From: Clarkia xantiana subsp. parviflora
Taxonomy: Eukaryota; Streptophyta; Magnoliopsida; Myrtales; Onagraceae
DNA length: 64,000 bases
Assembly: GCA_036873135.1 (NCBI GenBank)
Contig: JAPTYO010000010.1
Span: forward strand, 16,800,772-16,864,771
Reading direction: 5' to 3'
Shown piece by piece: positions 26,801 through 38,866 of this stretch. A program made the translations under genes and the position numbers. The notes under the pieces are model-generated. The model was not told the origin of the DNA and made no database searches. It saw only the letters and a program-made list of their open reading frames with translations. How positions within the stretch are numbered: the stretch's first letter is position 1; every line of letters begins with the position of its first letter.

Positions 26801-28400
26801 GCATAATATTGTTGATATTTATAGCATTATAATCTACGTACGCAAAAAAAAAAAAATTGTACAATTTCAAAATATTTGTTTCATATATTTATGTATACTT
26901 GTAAGAATTATCATTGACAAAAATAATTATGTTAAATGTTGTCTTATTTTGAAAAAAAAAACACATAATAATGTTAATACTTATAGTATTCTAATCTACG
27001 TACGCAAAAATAAAAAGAATCAGTGTAATTTAAAATATTAGTTTCATATCTACATGTATAGTTTTAAAAACTATCGTTGAACAACATTATGTTACATGTT
27101 GTCTTACTTTGAAAAAAAACGCATAATATTGTTGATATTTATAGCATTATAATCTACGTACGCAAAAAAAAAAAAATATTACAATTTCAAAATATTTGTT
27201 TCATATATTTATGTATACTTGTAAGAATTATCATTGACAAAAATAATTATGTTAAATGTTGTCTTATTTTGAAAAAAAAAAACACATAATAATGTTAATA
27301 CTTATAGTATTCTAATCTACGTACGCAAAAATAAAAAGAATCAGTGTAATTTAAAATATTAGTTTCATATCTACATGTATAGTTTAAAAACTATCGTTGA
27401 ACAACATTATGTTACATGTTGTCTTACTTTGAAAAAAAAAACGCATAATATTGTTGATATTTATAGCATTATAATCTACGTACGCAAAAAAAAAAATAGT
27501 ATAATTTCAAAATATTTGTTTCATATATTTATGTATACTCGTAAAAATTATCATTGACAAAAATAATTATGTTAAATGTTGTCTTATTTTGAAAAAAAAA
27601 ACATAATAATGTTAATACTTATAGTATTCTAATCTACGTACGCAAAAATAAAAAGAATCAGTGTAATTTAAAATATTACTTTCATATCTCCATGTATAGT
27701 TTTAAAAACTATCGTTGAACAAAAATATGTAAAAAAAAACACATAATAAAGTTGATATTTATAGCATTCTCATCTACATACGCAAAAATAAAAAATTCAA
27801 TATAATTTTAAAATTTTTGTTTCATATATTTATGTATAGTTGTAAAAACTATCATTGACAGCAAAATTATGTTACATGTAGTCTTATTTTGAAAAAACAA
27901 ACTAATAATAATGTTGATGTTTATAGCATTATAATCTACGCACGCAAAATTAAAAAAAATCAGTATAATTTAAAATATATGTTCATATCTCCATATATAG
28001 TTTTAAAAAATATCATTGACAACAAAATTATGTTACATGTTGTCTTATTTTGAAAAACAAAAAAAGCTAATAATAATATTGATATTTATAGCATTCTAAT
28101 CTACGTACCCAAAAATAATTATCGATATAATTTCAAATTTTTTGTTTCATATTTCCATATATAGTTGTAAAAACTATCATTGACAACAAAATTATGTTAC
28201 ATGTTGTCTTATTTTGAAAAAAAAAACACCTAATAATATTAATACCTATAGCATTCTAACATACGTACGCATCATACTGTCTACCATTATAACATATATG
28301 TATATCTTCAAACTTAGTAAATTTATAGGAGAGGTGCAGATGATACCATAAGTTGCTTCCCGCGAGCAGTTCTCCTACTTGAACTTCCTTCAGCAGCCAT
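23870..28400 (-). pseudogene. mudrA-like MULE transposase, two in-frame stops
   Basis: DDE transposase of Mutator-like elements. The main exon (26317-23870, minus) is one uninterrupted frame apart from TAG at 25501-25499 and TAA at 25219-25217. A modelled first exon (28400-28347) in the right TIR supplies MAAEGSSSRRTARGKQLM and joins in phase to GIVNSDVFTIRFRYGG, giving 833 codons. In order: a mudrA N-terminal region (FTIRFRYGGWVHLGGYRVEY) with an acidic linker; a MuDR-type DNA-binding domain (GKKYNIKEELQRAVKGWHIK, NECSWFLYATKK); the MULE catalytic domain with Asp in LISIDGTHLYGKY (~449), Asp in CIMSDRHVSILKA (~512) and Glu in TTNQAEVFNAVLK (~615); a SWIM finger CTC-X9-CKH (~712-726); and a C-terminal CCHC knuckle CKICRQEGHNRTTC (~809-822). 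Both stops fit single-base changes from CAG and CAA, or from Lys/Tyr codons. Without the first exon, a downstream in-frame ATG (as in EYMDGIMAEF) would have to serve as start. Confidence 0.88.
26390..28270 (+). repeat. ~160-bp tandem repeats in the transposase 5' intron
   Basis: Twelve monomers of ~160 bases, each marked by ATCTACGTACGCAAAA (26513, 26673, 26833, 26994, 27153, 27315, 27474, 27633, 27773, 27934, 28101, 28260). From 26513 to 27633 two monomer types alternate (GTTGATATTTATAGCATT versus GTTAATACTTATAGTATT), giving a ~320-base higher-order unit. The array lies between the modelled transposase exon 1 in the right TIR and exon 2, mirroring the position of the unrelated array at the other end. 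Confidence 0.88.
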
Positions 28401-28881
28401 TGAGTAGATGAACTTTTGAAATTTTTGAATTTAAGAGAGTAGGAAATTGTTAGAGAGTAGTGAATTATATGAGGTATGAAGTTAGATAGTGGTGGGTTGT
28501 ATGTGTATATATAGAGAAAGAAATAATGATTTTAAAAAAAAAATTCGAATCTGTTTGAAAAAAAAAAAAAAAAATTTGATTGGTCAATCAGACCGGTCCG
28601 TGACCGGTCAGTGACCGGTCAATAAGACCGGTCAATCAGACCGGTCAGTGACCGGTCATATCAGCCAGCAAGGGACCCCTTGCTGGCTGGCCAGATTCCC
28701 TTGGTTATTACCAAGGGAATCCAATGTCCCTTGGCCGGGTCCCACCGACCCGGCCAACTGAGTTCAAATTTCGAACTCACTTGGCCGAGTCCCCCCGACC
28801 CGGCCAGACCCAAATTTGAATTTTTTTTTTTTAAGCCTATATTTGGGTTTGGTTCTGCATGTAGACTTATTTTGGTCAAAA
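28324..28881 (-). repeat. right terminal inverted repeat of the MULE
   Basis: Inverted copy of 18029-18516. It includes the ATG at 28400 (minus) followed by codons for MAAEGSSSRRTARGKQ, a mirrored TATA box at 28504-28513, six GACCGGTC motifs between ~28590 and 28660, the same palindrome chain, and an extra ~60-base GAGTTCAAATTTCGAACTC palindromic segment near 28760. Confidence 0.92.
28504..28513 (-). promoter_or_regulatory. TATA box of the right TIR, driving the transposase
   Basis: GTATATATAG (minus-strand CTATATATAC) lies about 105 bases before the ATG at 28400, exactly mirroring the left TIR. Confidence 0.65.
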
Positions 28882-29479
28882 GAGTAAATTTGATTGCTCC
28901 AGGTTCAAGCATCTCAGTGCACGTGACAGTCATGTGTTTCAGACGTAACTATCACTTGCATAAAGTTCATCCTTACGTAATGAAAAAAATGTAGCAATAA
29001 TTTTTTTTTTCATTTGTAAGAATGAACGAATTTTAAATCTGAAATCTTTGATAATAGACTAACAACATGGTTCGTAGAATATAATAATGAATAGGAATAG
29101 AGAATATGTATATTAATATGATGTTGTTTGGTTGACACAGAAATATGGAATGAGGATTCCAAATCCAAGGTTTAGTTGATAAAATGTTATTAAATGAATG
29201 AAATAAGTTATAATTGACGGATATACCCTTTTGCTATTTTATTAATTAAATTAATATTATTAAACATGAAAATGATTAATCATATATTATTATTAAACGA
29301 AAATTGATTTTTTTTTTCAAAAACTATTATTATTTTTTAAAAAACTGATTAATTTTTTTCTCGATATTTTAAAATTCACTACAACTAATATAATAGTGAA
29401 TTGTAAAGTAAAAATAACATGTTAAGTTATTATTCTTAATTAAATTAAAATTGTTCAGTTTTAATTAGATTTACCTATA

Positions 29480-29484
29480 TTATG

Positions 29485-29550
<66 letters not shown>
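29480..29550. repeat. (TA)n microsatellite
   Basis: About 35 uninterrupted TA dinucleotides within an AT-rich stretch of the outer TIR element. Confidence 0.85.
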
Positions 29551-29552
<2 letters not shown>

Positions 29553-30138
29553 CACAAGAAAAATTCTGCGTAAACAGATTATGTAAAAAAAGAAAAGATT
29601 ATACACGCAAACGACGAAACATTTTGTGATACATGCTGTAAAATACTTTAAAAACCAGATTAGGTACGTAAACGACGAAATATATTGTGAGATACATGTG
29701 TAAAATACTTACAAACAATTCTCTCTACTGATCAATAATAGTAATAATTAACAAAAAATTGTCTCAAACAACATATTGGGATTAATTAGATAATTGTAAA
29801 CTATTATTTCTCTTATTTTGTCTGTCCAGATTAATAAATATGAAGAAAACAATGAAACGTAACGGCATGTTTGGTTCGTGGAATAGAAAATATGGAATAA
29901 GGAATAGGGAATAGGAATAGGGAATAATGAATATGTAATATTAATATGATGTTGTTTGGTTGACATGAGAAATACAGAATGAGGATTCCAAACCCAATGT
30001 TTGGTTCATATAATGTTATAGGTAAATGAATGGAATAAGCCAAACTGACAGTTATACCCTTTTGTCATATATATATATTAATCAAATTAACAATATTAAA
30101 CATGAAATAACCAAATCATATATGAAAAAATTGAGATA

Positions 30139-30412
30139 TCATAGTGAGCGAGCGGCAGTGGCGAGTGAACGACAGTGGTTGGCGGGCGACGTCAGGCTAG
30201 CGATGGCAACGGTTGGCGAGCAGCGTCGGTGGCGGGCAGGCAGTTGGCGAGCTGCGGTCAGCCGGTTGGCGGGAAGCGACGGGAGGCGGTGGTCGGCAAG
30301 GCGTGCGGCGACAGAGCGCGGGCGGTTGGCGAGCAGCGGCGGTAGGCGGTGGTAGGCAAGGCGTGCAACGACGAGGGTGACGATGGGCAGCGGCGGCAGG
30401 CAGTTGGCGGAA
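30139..30412. repeat. GC-rich low-complexity tract
   Basis: Repeats of GGCGAGCAGCG, GGCGGTGG and TTGGCGGG-like words in an otherwise AT-rich element. Frames on both strands are open (Arg/Ala-rich) only because of the composition. I do not call a gene. Confidence 0.6.
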
Positions 30413-30626
30413 AAAAAATATTTATTTTTTTTAAAATGATTATTTAAAAAATAGAAATATTTCAAAGTAAAAAAAAAATATTAATTTGTTATTCTTAATT
30501 AAATTAAAATATAATCACTTTTAATTAAATTTATTATATATTAAATATATAATACACAAATTATATAAATGTTAAAATTGTATTTTTTTTTTCAATTCCA
30601 TCAAACTTGGAATACTTAATCCTAGG

Positions 30627-31144
30627 TAGGGCTGAGCAGGAAAACCCGAAAGCCCGAAAGCCCGAAAAACCCGTCCCGAGCCCGTCCCGAAAAACCCGGT
30701 CCCGAATAGACCCGAGCCCGAGCGGGCGGGACTTTTATTTTCAATTCGGGCTCGGGCTCGGGCTTTTCTGCCAAAATCCCGAAAAGCCCGAGCCCGTCCC
30801 GAATTTTTTTTAATACTATATAAATATATATAATTATATATATTCCCCACTAACTATAGTTAGTATCTAACCATCTTCCTCCATGTTTGAATTTTTTTTA
30901 TTTTTTTTTATTTTTTTTATTTTTTTTATTATTTTTTATTTTTTTTTTATTTTTTTCAGATTTTTTGTTAAAATTCGGGCTAGCCCGAGCCCGAGCCCGA
31001 GTCCCGAAGTCCCGGCTCGGGCGGGCCATTTTCCTTAATTTCGGGCTCGGGCTCGGGCTCGGGCTAAAAAGTAAAGTCCCGAAAATTTCGGGCTCGGGCT
31101 CGGGCTCAGGTAAAAGCCCGCCCGTCCCGGCCCGAGCTCACCCC
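30627..31144. mobile_element. hAT-like MITE with CCCGAGC repeats
   Basis: 518 bases starting TAGGGCTGAGCAGG and ending CCCGAGCTCACCCC, flanked on both sides by TAATCCTAGG (30617-30626 and 31145-31154). At least 8 of these 10 bases fit a hAT-type target duplication. Both ends carry long runs of GGGCTCGGGCTC or CCCGAGCCCGAG that fold back on each other around an AT-rich, T-rich centre. No coding capacity. Confidence 0.8.
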
Positions 31145-31989
31145 TAATCCTAGGGGTAGGCTAGGATTAGTCATTCCATCAAAATCAGTAATGAGAAATC
31201 ATTATTCCACACAATAAATGAACCAAACACCACTATGGTAATTACTATTCCCTATTCCAATTCCAATTACTTAATGTTTTTATTAAGTACGAAGCATATC
31301 GAGCAAAAAAAAAAAAAAATCACAGCAAAACTCACTGTTGCAGTAAAGGGCAGGACAATTATTTCTCTTATTTTGTCTGTCCAGATTAATAAGTACGAAA
31401 AAACAAGGCAAATGTTTTTATTAAGTACGAAGCAGACCGAGAAAAAAAAGTGCAGCAAAACTTATTGTGGCAGTTAAGGGCGGCGGGCGGCGGCAGGGCG
31501 GTAGCAGACCGGCGACAGTCAAGGACCACAGCAGTGCATGCGCATGTAGAAGTTAAATTTAGGAGTCGTCGTTTTTTGTTTTGAGGTAATAGAGATAGTT
31601 GCAATATATAATAATAATTTAAGTTTAATGTTAAATTTTTATTTTTAATTTATATTCTTAATTCTAGAAAATATGGAATAGTTTAAGGTTAAATTTGTAT
31701 TTTTAATTTATATTCTTAATTCTAGAAAATATGGAATAGTCAATCCTAGAGGTTATGATAGAATTGAGTATTCCATCAAAATTAGTAATTAGGATTCCTT
31801 ATTCCACATATTAAATCAACCAAACACCATAATAGGAATACACGTTCCTAATTCCATTCCGAATTTATAGAACTTAATGTTTGTATGAGAGTGATGTTTG
31901 TATGAAAATTTGATGTGTGTATGGAAACTTGATGTGTTAAAAATTTAAAAATGGTAATAATATGTGATTTTTGTATTTTTATTTTAATT

Positions 31990-32172
31990 TGTGCAAAATT
32001 TTGGATAGTCCCGACTCCCGAGCCCATCCCGTATTAACCCGAGGCGGGTGGGGTTTTCCCCTAAACTTGAGTTCGGGTTTAGGCTCAGGATATGAATTAT
32101 AGATTCCAAATTTTGGACTTGGACCTTTTCCTCGAAAATGCCCTTTCATCCCACCTAAATTCACCCCTACTT
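31990..32172. mobile_element. degenerate copy of a CCCGAGC-type MITE
   Basis: CCCGACTCCCGAGCCCATCC and AACCCGAGGCGGGTGGGG resemble the ends of the element at 30627-31144, and the segment closes with AATTCACCCCTA, a hAT-MITE-like terminus. No target duplication identified. Confidence 0.45.
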
Positions 32173-33016
32173 TGATAGTGTATGTGAAAATTAACATGCG
32201 AAATTGTAAGTTATAAAATGAACTTTACTAAAATATACTAATTAGAAGCTTAAGAGATAAAATTTTTAAGGCAATACTGAAAAAGTTTTCAGGGCTTAAA
32301 AAGTAATATTCATATAGTACTTAGGCTGCTCATGGATTTATGTGGATGAGTCTTTGTACATATATATAAGTTCTTCGTAAGTCTTGGTCGGAAAAAAATA
32401 AAACACAGACTGTGAATAGACAAACCTGAAAATTACATGCAAAATAATTATAGAGTCATTAATGTGTAAAAAAAAAAAAACTAAAGACAAAGAGGTTCAA
32501 AACAACGGATACACAATTTAAATATTCAAATTTAAAAGGCTATCTCTGAATCGGGCATCAATTTTTTTCGAAGAAAATAAAAAAAATTAAATAATTAAAA
32601 AAATCCATCATTATCTCTTATTTACTATATTTTCAGTATTTCTTTTATTTTCATACCTATTGGCTATTTAAGTATTTCTCCTCTAATTATACTTCTAAGA
32701 GTTTATTAAGCTTTCAGATAAGTCTTCTGGCTTTTGTCATATACATATATCCTAGTGTAATAATTACCTTTTCTTATTAATTAAAAGTTACAAATAAGTT
32801 ATAAGATAGTAGTATTATTAGCTATGCATAAACCATTATAAGAGAATTTATTAACAAGATTTTGTTAAAATTAAAATTTATGTTATAAGAGTAATTGACT
32901 TGTGCATTTCGAAAAGCAAGTCAAACAAACATATTTATCTTATTTTTAATTTTTTTTATAATAACATATATAAGTTACAAATATATAATATTACCACGTG
33001 TCATAAAAAACTATTT
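32173..33016. other. intergenic, nothing recognised
   Basis: AT-rich, no frame or repeat family recognised. It ends with ACCTC (33017-33021), the left target duplication of the next element. Confidence 0.4.
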
Positions 33017-33021
33017 ACCTC

Positions 33022-36000
33022 TGTTAGCATTTGGAGTTATGGGCCGCCGTAATTGGTAGCCCATTAATTAAGGTTATTAACCTAAGTAATTAGGTATGGG
33101 TCACATTATGGTATTTGGGCTAGGTCTAAATCCCATGTGACATAGGAGGCCCAAAATTGGGCCTCCATCCCTAGAGAAATCGGCGCCGAACCCACATAAG
33201 GAGGTGAGATTATTAATCCCACCTCCACTCTATAAATAGGGACCTAAGGTGGTTTTTTCTAGTGCTAATAAATCTCTCCCAAGTTGTGAGATTTAGAGAA
33301 AACCCTCCTCCCTAATAAAGCATAGGTTCGGCCGAAACACCCTACAAGTTAGGAGGTGCCAAATTGTGACGAACAATTTACTCCAATTCGATCCATCCCG
33401 CGAGAATCGGAGGAGATTTTGCTGTGAAGATCAAACCTCGTAGGACTTCTCTAACAGGAACCTCTACGAGGTACCGGTCGGTGGACCGAGAACTCCCCTC
33501 GAAGATCTTGGGCTGCAAGAAATGTTTAAGGTATGTGCACTTTCTTCCGCTGCGTAACTAGTTACCTAGCACGTACTTAAGGTTTCTTCTTGCATGGTTA
33601 ATAACCATAATCCCACTGTGGTATTAGAGTTTGTGTTAGGGAGTTCGTATTTTGATAAAATTTGTGTTCTGGGTTTTTCAAAATCATGGTCTAACCGAAT
33701 TTTTACAACTAGGTTCAAAGTTTTAAAATTTTTGTTTTTTGGGTAACACCAATGTTGGCCGAGATTTTCGTGATATTCAAAGTAAAACTTAATGTTCATG
33801 ATCTTAAATAAAAACAAGACTTTTATCAAATTGAAACTTTGGATTCTTGATCTAGACATGATTTGATCTTGAAATTTGACCACAAACCCTAATTTGCATG
33901 TTAGTTTCGGCCGAACCTACTATAGGCAATCATGTGGAATTTTTGATTTCTTAGTCCACAAGTAACCCTATAGTAAAACCGAAATATTCAAAATATTTTA
34001 CTATATGTTTCGGCCAAAATATATGTTGCCAAAATTAGGACAATATTCACAAGATAATTGTGTATATTTACTATAGATTAGTTGCCTAATTATTGAGAAA
34101 ATATATATTATTGATGATATATATTCCTATATATATAATATTGACAATAATATATTTCTAGAAGATATATATATATATTATGTACACCTATTATATATGT
34201 ATATATATTGTTGATTGATTATATATTTGTAAATATAGAATCTTGACAATAAATATATATATATATATATATATATAATGTGGCCGAAATATATACATAT
34301 ATGTGCCGAAATTTGGACAATATTTATTTATTGATAATTACTTGGAGGCCAAGTTAAGTTTTTAGTGGACTTTAAAACTCTACTTGGCCCACAAGTAATT
34401 ATTCGGCTCGAACCATATGGGTTATGGACCGGTCCAATTTTAGCATATTCGGGTCGTGTCATCCAACCCGGAACACCAAATAAACCGAACCAAACCGATT
34501 TAGGCGGGTAAGAACCGGAGCGGGTCAAACGCCGGGTTTTCTCAATTGGTCCGACCCATTTGGATCGGGTTGGACCGGGGCAACTAATATGGGTCGAACC
34601 GACACGGTTTGAGTGACGAACCGAACCGAATCCTATTTTAAAACCGAACCAGTCCGGCCGAACCCTGGTACCGAACGGGACCAGAATTTTCAAAACGAAA
34701 CGATTTGATTAATTTAAAATAGGATGGTCAAAATTTTAAAATCCAAATGTTTTTTGAATTTTAAATTACCTACACAGTGCTCACATGTTTAAATTATTCG
34801 CGATTTAATTAAACCTGATGCCTAGTTTCGATTATGGGGATGGATCTCGGAAATGCATGATTTTGGGACTGAATCATTTAGTGGGCCGAATTGCAATTGT
34901 ATTTAACTGATATTATTGCATGATTAGAACTGTCGTCTTGACTATGTCAAGCTAGCTGGATTATGATATTGTGGGTTGAGCCCTGGTTTTCAATTAATGA
35001 GTTACGCACTAGGATAGACATGTTGTGATTGTTGCACTTGCCTAGGATTCATGTCTAGAAGTACGCATGATTGGTTTATACCATGAATTGCAAATCAGCC
35101 CCAAATGTTTTTAAAACGAAAACCATGCTCCAAATATGCATGTTTATATGGTTTCATCACGCATGATGCGTATGCATGAATGTTCAGGATGTATTAACAT
35201 GTGATAATTTACTTAGGAAGTAGAATTATATATGCTAAGTATGAGTTCCTCGGAACATTAGACGCATGACGCGTATGCATGAGGTGTGTTTGGTTTCTTG
35301 GATGTGAGATGCCATGATAATTTACTGGGATAATAGAATTATATGTGCAAACCGTAGTTCCTAGAAACGTTTTCAAAAGAGCCTTGAGAAAGCCAAAATC
35401 GGGTGTTTTAAAATCTCTCGTTCCGGTTAAAACGATTAAACCGTTTTAAAAGACTGATTTATTAGAAAGAAGATAGCATGTAATGTGAACTCTTTCACGA
35501 CCCCCTTCCTTCGGGCTTTACTGTTGGTCGGTTGGGTTAGATTTCTGAGGAATCATTATTTGATATCTTCTATCTCATTGGTGTTCGATGAATGTAACAT
35601 ATTTTTCGAAACGGTTTTGTCTTCCTATTGGGATATTATATGTATGGGGACTAATATCTAATTATGTTAAGTTGTCTTAGTTCTAGTATTTATATTTCGG
35701 TCCCTAATGTTCGTAGGGTTTTGCATCCTAGTCCATGAGGTCTCCTATATAAAGGAGCCTCCACTATTGTAATAGGCAAGCAATCATTATCATCATGTTT
35801 AATATATTGAAAGGATTGCTCTCCACATACTCTCCAACAATCCAACAATTATAAACGTTTATATGGTATCAGAGCCACCGATCTTGGTGTTTATTGATTT
35901 CGATTTAGTTTTTCCAGATTTTTTTTTTCTTTTTCAGTTGTCACTGTTGCGCCGTAAGCTTCGGTATTTACCCCAAATAATCCCCGTTCGATTTGTGGTT

Positions 36001-38308
36001 CTTCTTCCAAAATTGACATCACCAATCGACCCAGCAACCTCCGACGAGCATTTCGCGATTTCCAGCGCCACCGTCCGACGCCGCACGCACCCACACGCGC
36101 CGCTGCGTGTACTGTGCCTCGCCGGCGCGTGTAAGCCACGCGCCACCTTCCCGACCTCCGTTGGCCGCCGCATTTACTGTTCTGGAATCGTCGACTTCAT
36201 TTGAGTCCTTTGCGGTACTTTTCGTCGCGTTCCGAGGTGATTTGAAAACTCAAATCTATTGAAATGCTTCAGTTGAGATCCTGTTTTTACTGTTCCATTG
36301 AATTGTTGTTGCTGCTGCTGTGAGGTGCTGTTTGTTGATGTTATTGCTGCTTAATGCTGGGCTGCTCTGCATAGATATTACTTGTTGCTGCACTATGAAT
36401 GCTGGGTTCTTGAACCATAGTGGTTTTTTTGCTGTGATTTGCTGTTGATTCCGAATGGATATTGCTGCTGCTGTGACAATTTGCTGTTGGTTTGCTGTTG
36501 AGGTTGCTTCTATTGTTAGTTGTGATTGTGCTGCTGCTGGGATTTGTTAGTTCCTGGTATTGCTGGAAAGCACAGCAAGGCTGAGTTTTCCATGCCTTGT
36601 TGAATCGAAGATTTTTCGGCCGAATTTTTGGCCGATTTGGGACTGTTTTGAAGATCTTCGTAGTTTGGGGCATTGTTTGACGGATTAGTGAAGTATGGGA
36701 CTGTTTTGAGGACAATTTTGAAGATTGGGGGCCATTTCCGAAATTAGATTTTCGGGGGCCGTTTTGTGAAGACCGGGTTTTGATACCTTGGCATTTTGAA
36801 GACCGGGTTTAAATGTACATTGGTGTATTGTGGTGGAACATTGTGTTGCTATTTGTTGCTTCAGCTGAGTTCTGGAGTTGTATAATAGTTTGAAGATTGG
36901 AGCATGTGACTTCGTCTTTTGTTGGGTTGTTGATGATTGAAGCATTGGAGCTTCGTCCTTCATGTTGGTTTGATGAAGACTGGAGCATTGTGGCTTCGTC
37001 TTTTATTGGGTTGGATTGAAGCATTGAAGCTTCGTCCTTCATGTTGATTTGATGAAGACTGGAGCATTATAGCTTCGTCTTTTGGTTGTTGAAGATTGGA
37101 GCATTGGAGCTTCGTCTTTTATTGGTTTGTTCAAGATTGCAAGTTTTGTTGAACTTGATCTTGGTGATGGATAATGAATCCTTAGAGCTTTCATTATTGA
37201 AGATTGGAGCTTTGTAACTCGGTTTTGAAGATTGCTTTTGTTTCGGTTTGAATTGTTAAAGATTGGTGATGCGCTTCGGATTGAAGAAGGAAGAAGAAGA
37301 AGAAGATGGGGGAATATTGAGATATTATATGTATGGGGACTAATATCTAATTATGCTAAGCTGTCTTAGTTCTAGTATTTATATTTCGGTCCCTAATGTT
37401 CGTAGGGTTTTGCATCCTAGTCCATGAGGTCTCCTATATAAAGGAGCCTCCACTATTGTAATAGGCAAGCAATCATTATCATCATGTTTAATATATTGAA
37501 AGGATTGCTCTCCACATACTCTCCAACAATCCAACAATTATAAACGTTTATATTCTTGTTTGCTTCTTTGATGATAGTATTGCTGAGGGATCGCGCGCGT
37601 ACTGAGGAATCTTGCGTAGGTTGAAAAGGCATGCGTATGCATGTTTGCTTTGCCCCCGTGCGTCTTGCTTGCTTTATCCTTGTGTAGAACGTGTGACTGA
37701 TCCCGGATGCTACATAAGGAGCATCCAAAGTATCCTCACGGACTCAGAACTCATACCTAAGGTCAGGCTCAATATTCGTTTCCCGGCGTGTGAGCGTAGT
37801 GCCGAACAAAAAGGCCTAGTGACCACGTCTTGGAAACCGGTTGGGTTTGACTAATGGTATAAGCGATGGGGATGGTCAAGTACACCTGAAATTTTTCCGA
37901 CTCTTGTATTCACTAGGTGGCCACCAACCTGACATTAGTTGAAAGGTTGTGAATACTTGTACGGATGCCCTGGAGAAGTGTCCCAAAGTGGGAACTTGGT
38001 AATTGGAAAATTTGCAGTTGACCTAGGATACAACTCGACACTTTATTTTTAACAGGTTGATTAGACATGGGGAATCAACGTTCCGCGGGCGCTTCAATAC
38101 TCCTAACAGATGCGTATAGCACGATGCCCGTCGGTGCTTCTCTAACAGGAACCTCTACGAGGTACCGGTCGGTGGACCGAGAACTCCCCTCGAAGATCTT
38201 TGGCTGCAAGAAAAGTTTAAGGTATGTTCACTTTCTTCTGCTACGTAACTAGTTACCTAGCACGTACCTAGGGTTTCTTTTTGCATGGTTAATCACCATA
38301 ATCCCACA
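33022..38308 (+). mobile_element. Copia-related LTR element without gag-pol (element A)
   Basis: The 5' LTR is 33022-33614 (TGTTAG start, TATA at CTATAAATAGGG, closing near AATCCCAC), followed by a degraded primer site, TGGTATTAGAG. A ~1.9-kb leader follows, interrupted by a TRIM-like element. The sequence then jumps straight to 3' non-coding DNA (37553-38130) that matches DNA downstream of pol in element B (45900-46400). The 3' LTR keeps only its last ~170 bases (38139-38308), joined at TTCTCTAACAGGAACCTC. The element is flanked by ACCTC at 33017-33021 and 38309-38313, a 5-base target duplication, so these ends are original. It therefore inserted, or was formed during retrotransposition, in deleted form and depended on other elements for its proteins. 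Confidence 0.82.
35629..37552 (+). mobile_element. TRIM-like LTR element nested in element A
   Basis: Two 235-base direct repeats (35629-35863 and 37318-37552) differ at about three positions by eye, which suggests a young insertion. The first is followed at once by TGGTATCAGAGCC (35864-35876), a tRNA-Met primer site. The second is preceded by a purine tract (GAAGGAAGAAGAAGAAGAAG and ATGGGGGAA). The ~1.45-kb interior has no gag or pol. It contains ~60-base imperfect repeats of GATTGGAGCAT and GCTTCGTCTTT (36880-37140). The target duplication is not resolved. Confidence 0.82.
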
Positions 38309-38866
38309 ACCTCTACTTCATCTGATTTTTTTCTTCATCATTCATAGCACCGTAAATAAAATTATGATTATTTAATTATGATATTCAAAAATAAAAAATT
38401 AATTTAGTAAATAAAAGTAAACAAATATATCTATATGCACTACATAGAATGATTTTAGTTTTCTTAGTGCATTTTAAAATTTTAAAATTACAATAGGGGT
38501 ATCATGTGACAAAATAATATGTTTTTGGGATCGGAAACTTTATAATTAATTTTAAATCTTAAAATTGTAAATTTAACAGGTTATGTACAAGCTTGTGTAG
38601 CCGGTTCATCCACCACCCTGGCACCAAAGCTTTTGGTCAAACCCTCGACTCCCATTCGAGGGTTTGCTCAAATTTGACAATTTCAAATTCGTGTGCCTAT
38701 TTTTATATTTGCCATGTAAATATGTTTAGTCACCAAAAACAACTCCAATATATATATAAATAAAATGGTCATTCAAATCACCATAACAAAATGTACTTGA
38801 AACCAAATTAGTTCAACAAGTGCAGCATAACGAAAATGAAGAAAGAGCCATTTTAATTAGGAAACC

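Larger units (their letters stand above)
29868..31262. mobile_element. inner TIR element of the same family
   Basis: The left end at 29868 (TTTGGTTCGTGGAATAGAAA, ATGAGGATTCCAAACCCAAT, GTTATACCCTTTTG) is a better-preserved copy of the outer left end. The right end at ~31150-31260 (GTCATTCCATCAAAATCAGT, AACCAAACACC, ATTCCCTATTCCAATTCCAA) is its inverted match. It contains the GC-rich tract 30139-30412 and is split near its right end by a hAT-like MITE. Confidence 0.55.
29066..31862. mobile_element. outer TIR element (GGAATAG-type ends), relic
   Basis: The left end (GGTTCGTAGAATATAATAAT, GAGGATTCCAAATCCAAGGT, ATACCCTTTTG) pairs with an inverted right end near 31740-31860 (TATTCCATCAAAATTAGTAA, AACCAAACACC, CCTAATTCCATTCCGAATTT). 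The interior is mostly other repeats, including a second copy of the same family. No coding capacity. The family is not certain; the layout fits a non-autonomous DNA transposon. Confidence 0.5.

Noticed and set aside
30026..30465. Arg/Ala-rich frames on both strands
   Set aside because: Both follow from GGCG-rich low-complexity DNA in a transposon; no start context, splice sites or homology.
35863..36204. 113-residue frame after the TRIM-like primer site
   Set aside because: Does not resemble gag; starts at the primer site and lies in CT-rich leader DNA, with open frames on the other strand too.
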